Source of the DNA: an uncultured Mailhella sp.
GTDB taxonomy: Bacteria; Desulfobacterota; Desulfovibrionia; Desulfovibrionales; Desulfovibrionaceae
Direction: 5' to 3'
Assembly (NCBI GenBank): GCA_910579055.1
Contig: CAJTSU010000136.1
Coordinates: 1-9,490, forward strand
DNA length: 9,490 bases
The notes beneath the pieces are model-generated. The model did not search any database. It was not told the origin of the DNA and saw nothing but the letters and a program-made list of their open reading frames with translations. Shown one piece after another: positions 1 to 6,304 of the stretch. The stretch's first letter is position 1; each line of letters starts with the position of its first letter. Position numbers and translations under genes: made by a program.

Positions 1-84
1 AAGAGGAGACATCAAAACGGAGCGAATGTCAGATCAAGTCTGAACTACTACAAATCAAGGCTATCGCGCAACGTGGGTTCGGAA

Positions 85-111
85 ATGGGGGTGAAGCACT
101 CAAACCCCCAT
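85..111 (-). terminator. Hairpin spanning the res stop codon; weak terminator candidate
   Basis: An 8-bp perfect inverted repeat (ATGGGGGT at 85-92, ACCCCCAT at 104-111) with an 11-base loop surrounds the TGA stop of res, which lies in the loop at 100-102. It is at the right place to end the leftward operon or to protect its 3' end. On the minus strand the hairpin is followed by only two T residues, so it is not a canonical intrinsic terminator. It could be an mRNA-stabilising stem or a Rho-assisted stop. Confidence 0.35.
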
Positions 112-3100
112 CCTGAATGCCTTCCACTCTTTCGCTACCCGTAGCTCCACGCCGTTATCCAGCGCCTTGAAGTGTTGTTTGCCGCAATGGATTTTCAGGG
201 CTTCGGGAGTGCGCAGGTTGAACAGGCTGGTGTCGCCTTTGGTTTCGAGCACGAAGTAGAGTTTCTTTTCACCGTTGCGGTCAAGGTACACAGCCCAATC
301 GGGGTTGTAGGTTCCGATGGGTGTTTCGATTTTGAACGTGCGCGGAATCTTGAAGAACATTTTCACGTCCGGGTCATTGTCCAGAGCCACGGCAAAGGGA
401 CGCTCCACCGTGTTGCTGTCGTAGATGATATGGTCGTAAACGCTGTGTTCCACGGTCACGGCGTTTTTTTCCAGATTGGCGATAAGTTCTTCACTGTCAA
501 AGATTTCCTGGATGTAGTATTCCTGCCCGGCCAGCTTTAAATAGCTTATGCCGTCCACGGCCAGTTGATAACGGCGGTTGCGGATGATTTCCACCATGCG
601 TTCGATGAACAGTTGCGGATTGTTGCGCAAGTCTTGCAAGCGTTCGCTCTGAAGCAGGATTTCGCAGACCGTGGCCCGCCGGGTCAGGGTCTGCTCGCCA
701 ATGACGGCCAGCACGTCCGGCATTCTGGCGTAGCTGTCGCGGATGTCCGTGGTCCGCATTCCGGTTTCACGGTGGGTCACCCCGGCCGATTCTATGGCGA
801 TGCTCGCGGTCTGCGAGACAAGGCGGGCTTTGGGGATAGGCTCCATGTCCCGCAAGTCCTTGACACATTGACTGATCAGAGCCGCACTGTCGATGTTCAC
901 CCGGTAGGTAGTTTTCTGTTTGATTTTGTCCCACAGTTCCAGAAATTCCGGCGAGGCTGTGACCTGCTTTTTCAGCCTGACCGTCACATCGCGGGAAGCG
1001 TCGCGGAGCGGCGGGCGTCTGTCCGCGTTCCTGAAGATGGATTCAAAGCGTTCGCGCGCGGCCTCGAATTTTTTCGGCAGATCCACGGTTCCTGTTTTCA
1101 GAGCGTTTTTCAGCGTATCCTTGATCTTGCCGTTTTTGTCCGTGTAGCCTTTGGCGTGCAGGTGGGTGAGCAGTTCCTGGGCGTCTTCATAGGAAACGGT
1201 TTTTTCCGTCCGCACGGTTTGGGTGTAGGTTGCGCCGGAGAGGGCGGTTTTCAGGGCCGCGGTTGTAACCGGCGTAGCCGCGGCTTCGCTTGCAATCGTG
1301 ACTGAGGTGATTGTCTTGGCGACTTCCACCCTGGCCGCGGCCACTTCCTGCGGCAAGTCCAGGCTGTTTTGTTCAATGGCTGTTTGCAGCGCGGGTTGCG
1401 CCTGCCCTTCGGGCGAGATGTAGCCCTGTTTTTCGAGGTGCGCGACGATCTGCGCGGCTTCTTCCGGGGCGATGGTCTTCTGTTCCTCAACTGTCTCCGT
1501 GTAGGTCATTCCGGCAAAGAGGCTCAATTGCAGCACGCCGAACTTCAGGCCGGTTTCGTCCTCGATTTCCTTCTGGAGCGTGGCCGCGAATTCAGCAAAA
1601 CTTTCATTCGCCATGACGTGCAACAGATTGATGTTTTGGTCTTCAATGCGTTCTCCGTCCTGATTCACGCAGAGCCGGAGGCCGCGGCCGATTTTCTGGC
1701 GACAGGTGAAGGCGGATTTCTGATCAATGAGCGTGCAGACCTGAAACACATTGGGATTGTCCCATCCCTCTTTCAGCGCGGAATGCGAGAAGATGAAGCG
1801 CAAGGGGCACTCGAACGACAGAAGCCGCTCCTTGTCCTTCACGATGGTGTTGTAGGTGGTGGAATCGTCCTGGGAATCGCCTTTGGTGTCCTTGTAATTG
1901 CCCTTTTTGTCCTGGGAAAAGTAGCCGTCATGCACATCCTCAACCGGTGTGAAGAAGCGCTCCTTCAGTTCGGCATACCTGGGAAGATCCAGGAGTTCAC
2001 GATAGCAGTCCTCAAACATCTCCGCGTAGAGGCCCTTGCCGCCTTCCGGAGTGCGGTATTTCCTCACTTCATCAATGAAGAACAGGGAGAGCACCTTGAT
2101 GCCTTTTCCCGTGAAGCGCAATTCCTTGTCAAAATGGGCTTCTATGGTGCGGCGGATCTGCGCCCGCTTGACGATGTTCTCATCAATGCCGCCGATGGTC
2201 CGGCCAAGTTGCAGGAATTCGCCGCTGCCGAACTCGATTCCTTCCAGGCCGGGCGTACAGTCAATGCCCACAACCGCATACCCCTCGTACAGATCGCGTT
2301 GACCGGAAAGCACGAACAGGTCTGAATTCGGTTTGAGGGTGACGCTTTTCCGGGTCACCTTGCCGTCCTTGGCGGCTACGTCCATTTCCACTCTCGCGCG
2401 GTAGCCCCTGTCGTCTTTGGTGACGGAAAGCAGCCTGATGTACGGCTTGTTGAAGCCGTGCGCCACCTGGTTTGAGGACACGCAGATTTGCTTGACCAGC
2501 CCCATCTGGTAGGCGTCGACAGGCGTGAGCCGGAACAGCAGATTGACCTTTTCCCGGTGGGTGGCCGAATAACGCAGCACGCAGAGCGGGTTCAGGGAGG
2601 CGATGGCTTCCTTTGCCTTGGGCGTGTTGTCCACGCTTTGCGGCTCGTCAATGATCACGATGGGCCGGGTGTCGCGGATAAAATTCATGGCGGACTCGCC
2701 GGAGAGCCGGTCCTGAACCTGATTGATCACGTTCTCCGCCTTTTTGAAGGCGTCGATATTGATGATCATGATTTCGATGTTGGCGCTTGTGGCGAAGCGG
2801 CGCACATCGGACAAGCGGGCGCTGTTGTAAATGAAGTAGCGGCACGGAACATTGTTGTAGAGAACGCCGAAGTGCTCCCGCGTGATCTGGAAAGATTTGT
2901 ACACGCCCTCGCGAATGGCCACGGACGGCACAACAATGATGAACTTGGTAAAGCCGAAACGCTTGTTCAATTCAAAGATAGTCTTGGTGTAGACATAGGT
3001 TTTGCCGGTTCCGGTTTCCATTTCCACGGAAAATTGCTTCTCTTCCAGACTGTCCGTCAGAGGCAGGGTATTGCGTTTCTGCACAGCCCGCATGTTGGCG

Positions 3101-3282
3101 AGCATGGTTTCATCATCAATAAGCAGAGCATTGCCGATGCCGTACTGCGTTTCCAGCAGTGTCGGACGATCGTCACGAACAAGGGAAAAGGCGGCAGTCT
3201 TTTTCTCCTGGCCGATGAACAGATCGGCCACGGCGTTGACCGCGGCTGTCTGGAAGGGCTGGTTGACGAATTTGAGTTTCAT
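100..3282 (-). CDS. res: Type III restriction endonuclease subunit Res
   Basis: This 1060-residue protein is the restriction and translocation subunit of a Type III R-M system, acting on DNA in complex with Mod. Superfamily 2 motor motifs are in order: Walker A ETGTGKT (89-95), motif II IIDEPQ (210-215), SAT (239-241), the segment SALKEGWDNPNVFQVCTL (500-517) and motif VI QKIGRGLRL (529-537). The C-terminal PD-(D/E)XK nuclease is intact, with PD at 994-995 and E-T-K at 1013-1015 (LETKG). The N-terminus (MKLKF..QPFQTAAV) is typical of the family, which supports the ATG at 3282. The protein is somewhat longer than classical Res subunits of roughly 970 residues; the extra length is largely a duplicated module at residues 592-749. 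The ATG overlaps the rhuM stop by 4 bases (ATGA), and an AGGAAAGGG stretch lies just upstream, so translation is probably coupled. The family assignment is secure from the motifs; cleavage activity is inferred. Confidence 0.95.
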   Translation of the reverse strand: MKLKFVNQPFQTAAVNAVADLFIGQEKKTAAFSLVRDDRPTLLETQYGIGNALLIDDETMLANMRAVQKRNTLPLTDSLEEKQFSVEMETGTGKTYVYTKTIFELNKRFGFTKFIIVVPSVAIREGVYKSFQITREHFGVLYNNVPCRYFIYNSARLSDVRRFATSANIEIMIINIDAFKKAENVINQVQDRLSGESAMNFIRDTRPIVIIDEPQSVDNTPKAKEAIASLNPLCVLRYSATHREKVNLLFRLTPVDAYQMGLVKQICVSSNQVAHGFNKPYIRLLSVTKDDRGYRARVEMDVAAKDGKVTRKSVTLKPNSDLFVLSGQRDLYEGYAVVGIDCTPGLEGIEFGSGEFLQLGRTIGGIDENIVKRAQIRRTIEAHFDKELRFTGKGIKVLSLFFIDEVRKYRTPEGGKGLYAEMFEDCYRELLDLPRYAELKERFFTPVEDVHDGYFSQDKKGNYKDTKGDSQDDSTTYNTIVKDKERLLSFECPLRFIFSHSALKEGWDNPNVFQVCTLIDQKSAFTCRQKIGRGLRLCVNQDGERIEDQNINLLHVMANESFAEFAATLQKEIEDETGLKFGVLQLSLFAGMTYTETVEEQKTIAPEEAAQIVAHLEKQGYISPEGQAQPALQTAIEQNSLDLPQEVAAARVEVAKTITSVTIASEAAATPVTTAALKTALSGATYTQTVRTEKTVSYEDAQELLTHLHAKGYTDKNGKIKDTLKNALKTGTVDLPKKFEAARERFESIFRNADRRPPLRDASRDVTVRLKKQVTASPEFLELWDKIKQKTTYRVNIDSAALISQCVKDLRDMEPIPKARLVSQTASIAIESAGVTHRETGMRTTDIRDSYARMPDVLAVIGEQTLTRRATVCEILLQSERLQDLRNNPQLFIERMVEIIRNRRYQLAVDGISYLKLAGQEYYIQEIFDSEELIANLEKNAVTVEHSVYDHIIYDSNTVERPFAVALDNDPDVKMFFKIPRTFKIETPIGTYNPDWAVYLDRNGEKKLYFVLETKGDTSLFNLRTPEALKIHCGKQHFKALDNGVELRVAKEWKAFRMGV
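1036..1509 (-). repeat. Duplicated ~66-residue module within Res (two divergent copies)
   Basis: Res residues 592-657 and 684-749 are two related segments 92 residues apart (DNA 1312-1509 and 1036-1233). They align along their length: TYTETVEEQKT with TYTQTVRTEKT, LEKQGYISPEGQ with LHAKGYTDKNGK, LQTAIEQNSLDLPQEVAAAR with LKNALKTGTVDLPKKFEAAR. An alanine- and threonine-rich linker separates them. The module lies between the helicase core and the nuclease domain. The copies are diverged at DNA level, so the duplication is not recent. Its function is unknown; a spacer or a protein-contact arm is a guess. Confidence 0.75.
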
Positions 3283-4319
3283 GCGCCCTTTCCTTTTTTG
3301 AGAGCTTCAATTTTTTTGAATTCCCGCTCGGATTCCACGAAGTCTTTTTCCACTTCCGTTGGTTCGGCCAGAAGTTGAGCCTTGTATTTCTCATATTCCG
3401 CATGGGCTTTTTGCAGCGCCTGCTCATGTGAGATGTTTCCGGCATGGGTCAGGACTTCCCGTCCCGTTATGGTCAGAAACTGCTTCAGTCGTTCCGTCCA
3501 GTCCCGCATTGTTTGGGGGATATGGTTCATGGCCTGAATTTCGGCTATTTCAAGATAGGCGGTCACGATACGGTTGAGCATGTCCAGTTCCGTTTCGCTC
3601 AGGTAGTTTTTGGCCACTTCCACATCGCGCTTGAGGAGCCGGGCGCCGGGGAAGTTGGTCACGCCCATTTGCGGCTGTTTCGCATCGGCGCGACAGTAGA
3701 TGAGTTCCGCTGCCGTGTGCCCGTGCGCCGCCCAGTGCATCTGATTTTGCACCTGTTGGAAAAATGTCCTGGAGAGTTCGGAACGCGGATCATAATCAAT
3801 GCTCGTGGCGTAAATATCCAGCACCTTGCGCCAGAAGACTTTTTCTGAAGAACGAATGTCCCGGATACGGGCGAGAAGTTCCTCAAAGTAACGTGCCGAC
3901 GCGGATTCCTTGAGGCGCTTGTCGTCAAGGGCAAAGCCCTTGAGCAGATATTCTTTCAGCAGGCGCGCCGCCCAAATCCGGAATTGCGTGCCGCGCAGAC
4001 TGTTGACGCGGTACCCTACAGAAATAATGGCGTCCAGATTGAAGTATTCGACTTGATAGGTTTTGTTGTCCGCGGCAGTTGTTGCAAATTTTGCAACAAC
4101 TGAATCCCGTTGCAACTCACCGGTTTGAAAGATGTTTTTCAGGTGGCGGGAAATGCCGGACTTGTCCACCTGAAAAAGCTCGGCCATCTGGTTCAGGCTC
4201 AGCCACACGCTTTCGTCGTACAGGCGCACTTCAAGGCGCGGGCCGTCGCCTTCGGCCTGGTAGAGGAGGAGTTCCCCCCTTTTTTCGTCCGGCAATTCAG
4301 CGGGAAGATGTTTTGTCAT
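3279..4319 (-). CDS. RhuM-family protein (virulence protein RhuM-like)
   Basis: This 346-residue protein is recognised as RhuM family by the N-terminal segment SVWLSLNQMAELFQVDKSGI (37-56), which looks like a helix-turn-helix, followed by SRHLKNIFQTGEL, SVVAKFATTAADNKTYQVEY (73-92), the FNLDAIISVGYRVNS motif and RIWAARLLKEYLLKGF. The central part contains HGHTAAELIYCRADAKQPQM (199-218). The C-terminus from about 295 is charged and probably helical. No signal peptide or membrane segment is visible. The biochemical role of the family is not established. RhuM genes are often found inside or beside restriction-modification loci, and here the gene sits between mod and res, with a 16-base gap from mod and a 4-base overlap with res. 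The ATG at 4319 has a GGGAG stretch upstream. A regulatory or DNA-binding accessory role is inferred only from the N-terminal fold and context. The length is normal and there is no sign of decay. Confidence 0.9.
   Translation of the reverse strand: MTKHLPAELPDEKRGELLLYQAEGDGPRLEVRLYDESVWLSLNQMAELFQVDKSGISRHLKNIFQTGELQRDSVVAKFATTAADNKTYQVEYFNLDAIISVGYRVNSLRGTQFRIWAARLLKEYLLKGFALDDKRLKESASARYFEELLARIRDIRSSEKVFWRKVLDIYATSIDYDPRSELSRTFFQQVQNQMHWAAHGHTAAELIYCRADAKQPQMGVTNFPGARLLKRDVEVAKNYLSETELDMLNRIVTAYLEIAEIQAMNHIPQTMRDWTERLKQFLTITGREVLTHAGNISHEQALQKAHAEYEKYKAQLLAEPTEVEKDFVESEREFKKIEALKKGKGA
4076..4102. repeat. 27-bp near-perfect palindrome inside the rhuM coding region
   Basis: Two 13-base arms (CAGTTGTTGCAAA and its exact reverse complement) are separated by one base at 4089. 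A related 8-bp palindrome, GTTGCAAC, follows at 4109-4116. The palindrome encodes the conserved RhuM stretch VVAKFATT, so protein constraint may partly account for it. It could also act as a dyad operator or fold as a strong mRNA hairpin; neither can be shown from the sequence. Confidence 0.8.
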
Positions 4320-4335
4320 GCGCGCAGGCTCCCGG

Positions 4336-6282
4336 CTACACCAGTTTCACTTCAATATTCCTGTCGCGCAGGATGTAATAGGCGTTGGACATGGCCGTGT
4401 CGTCGGGCAGGGCGTTTTCGGCAAGGATGATTTGCCCGGGGGCGTAGTTCGCCATTTCCTCGATCATTTCCACGGTCAGGCCGTCCGACAGGCAGATGAG
4501 CAGGAGAAAATCCCCGACAGACCAGGCTGTTTTGCCGGAAATATCCACCTGCGAGACGCTACAGGTCAGGGGAACCCCCATCTTGAGCATGATTTCGTAC
4601 ACCACATCAAGATCAGTGCGGTCCGGCTTTATCCGGTCGATCATGTTGTGCAGCCGGTTGCTGATGGAGAGCAGATCGTCTTCCGGGAACGGCGTGCTGT
4701 CCCAGATTTTCAGATTGGAAGAATCCAGTTTGAAGACCTTGAAGCCGGTGTCGGGCGATGGAGAATTGCTTGAAGCATCGTCACTATCGGGAACAAGCGA
4801 AAGCTGTTCCTTGTGTTTTGTTGTTTGCTTTTTATTCTGTTTTGTGGATTCGATATTCTCAAGCATTTTTGCGCCCGCCCGCCGGATGCGCTCCTTGCCG
4901 ATTTCGCAGATATTCTTGTAGCCGGCCTTGAACGCTTCCGAACTTTCCGGGCACAATTCCGGAAGCTGCACCATGATGAATTGGCGGTTGCCGCCGTCCT
5001 CGGCATTGAGTTGCATTACCGCATGGGCGGTTATGGCGGACCCGGAGAAGAAATCAAGGATGATATCGGAATCGTTTGGTGTTGTGGTTGTTGCTATTTT
5101 GATAAAGTAGTGAGCCAAAAGTGTTGGCTTGGGAAAACCAAAGACTTTATTTCCGAATAATTCAGTAATTTCTTTTGTTCCATCTTGAGTCATACCAATT
5201 TCATTAGGTAGGTTTGTACTGACAGGCATAAAACCAAATTTTTCGCCTGCTTTTGCCATATCGTCTTCTTTGAAGTAACGCAGAGCAGGCTTGGAGATAT
5301 TCAAAAAATCATAGTCGCTAGGGAATACAATTCTGCCATCAGCATAGTATTTATCAAAAGTTTCTTTTGTAATGGCCCAGGTTCTATTGGGATTTGCAGG
5401 ATATTCATCCCCATTTTTTGGGTTTACCATTGTAAAAAAACTGTTTGGTCTTTCACTGGCGCTTGTTTGCTTGGTAAGATCATGAATTCGCCAGGGTCTT
5501 CCCGGCAAATCGTCTGTTTCAAAATATTTTCGCGTACCGCCTTCAATACAAGCTACAAATTTATCAGATTTTGCATAACATAGTACCCATTCATAATCTT
5601 GTGAAATACCAAATGGTACATCTGACTTTGCAGTACGTTTGCGCCATGGAAATTGTCCAGTAAAATTCTCTTCTCCAAAAACTTCATCACACATTTTGCG
5701 TAAATTAGCCTGTTCACCATCATCAATCGAAATGAAAATAACGCCGTCATCCCGGAGCAGGTTCGCGGCCAGACGCAAGCGTGGGTACATCATATTCAGC
5801 CAGTTGGTGTGAAAGCGCCCCATTGCCTCGGGGTTGCTTTTGGTGGTCTGGCTGGTCACTTCCCTGTAGCGTTCGAGCGGGTCTTTGAAGTCGTCCTCAT
5901 ACACAAAATCGTTGCCCGTGTTGTACGGCGGATCGATGTAGATCATCTTGACGCGGCGGAAATACGACGTCTGCAACAGTTTCAGGACTTCCAGATTGTC
6001 GCCTTCGATGTACAGATTTTGCGTGGTCTCGAAATTGACGCTTTCTTCCGCGCACGGACGGAGTGTTGCCGTGGAGCGTTGCTGGGCAAGGGGAAGACAT
6101 TGGCTCTTGCCCTTCCAGGTGAATTCGTACTTCTCAAAATCCTTGAGGATGTATTCGCCACAGAGCGAGAGCAGCTTGTCGATATCCAGCTTGCCCTCAA
6201 CAAAGCATTGCGGGAAAACCGAAGCCAGCTTTTCGCGCTCGGTCTGTTCAATATCCTTGGAGAGGCCGGAAAGTTTTTCCAT
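4336..6282 (-). CDS. mod: Type III DNA methyltransferase subunit Mod (N6-adenine, beta class)
   Basis: This 648-residue protein is the modification and specificity subunit that methylates adenine using S-adenosylmethionine and targets Res. The catalytic motif IV DPPYNTGNDF (117-126) precedes the SAM-binding motif I DFFSGSAITAHAVM (410-423). That order is the beta-class arrangement of Type III Mods. Other typical segments are LYIEGDNLEVLKLLQ (90-104), FISIDDGE (183-190) and LNAEDGGNRQFIMVQLPE (425-442). The interval between FISIDD and motif I should hold the target-recognition domain and is strikingly AT-rich. Residues 473-510 look like a flexible, charged and Ser-rich linker before a compact C-terminal domain. 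The ATG at 6282 has an AGG 8 bases upstream and lies 22 bases after the helicase stop. The protein is full length with all motifs, so it is probably active. The recognition site cannot be read from the sequence. Confidence 0.95.
   Translation of the reverse strand: MEKLSGLSKDIEQTEREKLASVFPQCFVEGKLDIDKLLSLCGEYILKDFEKYEFTWKGKSQCLPLAQQRSTATLRPCAEESVNFETTQNLYIEGDNLEVLKLLQTSYFRRVKMIYIDPPYNTGNDFVYEDDFKDPLERYREVTSQTTKSNPEAMGRFHTNWLNMMYPRLRLAANLLRDDGVIFISIDDGEQANLRKMCDEVFGEENFTGQFPWRKRTAKSDVPFGISQDYEWVLCYAKSDKFVACIEGGTRKYFETDDLPGRPWRIHDLTKQTSASERPNSFFTMVNPKNGDEYPANPNRTWAITKETFDKYYADGRIVFPSDYDFLNISKPALRYFKEDDMAKAGEKFGFMPVSTNLPNEIGMTQDGTKEITELFGNKVFGFPKPTLLAHYFIKIATTTTPNDSDIILDFFSGSAITAHAVMQLNAEDGGNRQFIMVQLPELCPESSEAFKAGYKNICEIGKERIRRAGAKMLENIESTKQNKKQTTKHKEQLSLVPDSDDASSNSPSPDTGFKVFKLDSSNLKIWDSTPFPEDDLLSISNRLHNMIDRIKPDRTDLDVVYEIMLKMGVPLTCSVSQVDISGKTAWSVGDFLLLICLSDGLTVEMIEEMANYAPGQIILAENALPDDTAMSNAYYILRDRNIEVKLV
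5055..5742 (-). other. AT-rich target-recognition-domain block of mod (probable recombinant segment)
   Basis: GC content falls abruptly inside mod. Hand counts give 22/60 at 5101-5160, 19/60 at 5161-5220, 22/60 at 5341-5400 and 21/60 at 5581-5640, against 37/60 at 4981-5040 and 35/60 at 5761-5820. The block covers Mod residues of about 181-409, from the FISIDD segment to the residue before motif I, which is where the DNA-specificity domain of a beta-class Mod is expected. The reading frame is continuous through it. The simplest explanation is a domain swap from a low-GC donor. Confidence 0.75.
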
Positions 6283-6304
6283 ACGAGTACCTGATTTCCT
6301 AAAA

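Noticed and set aside
1..84. A gene end, tRNA or other element at the left edge
   Set aside because: No stem pattern of a tRNA and no recognisable reading frame in this short stretch.
464..470. T7 run in res (and another at 3311-3317 in rhuM) as slippage sites
   Set aside because: They are short, encode normal Lys/Asn/Phe codons in continuous frames, and are not placed to switch expression.
1369..2325. 318-codon plus-strand open frame opposite res
   Set aside because: It lies wholly antisense to a motif-rich Type III Res gene. Long antisense frames are expected in GC-rich coding DNA, and no domain is visible.
2488..3378. 296-codon plus-strand open frame opposite res and the end of rhuM
   Set aside because: Antisense shadow of genes with clear motifs; no family resemblance or start signal.
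5414..5440. T6 and A7 homopolymer runs in mod as phase-variation tracts
   Set aside because: Phase-variable mod genes usually carry long simple repeats; 6-7 base runs are ordinary in this AT-rich block and the frame is intact.
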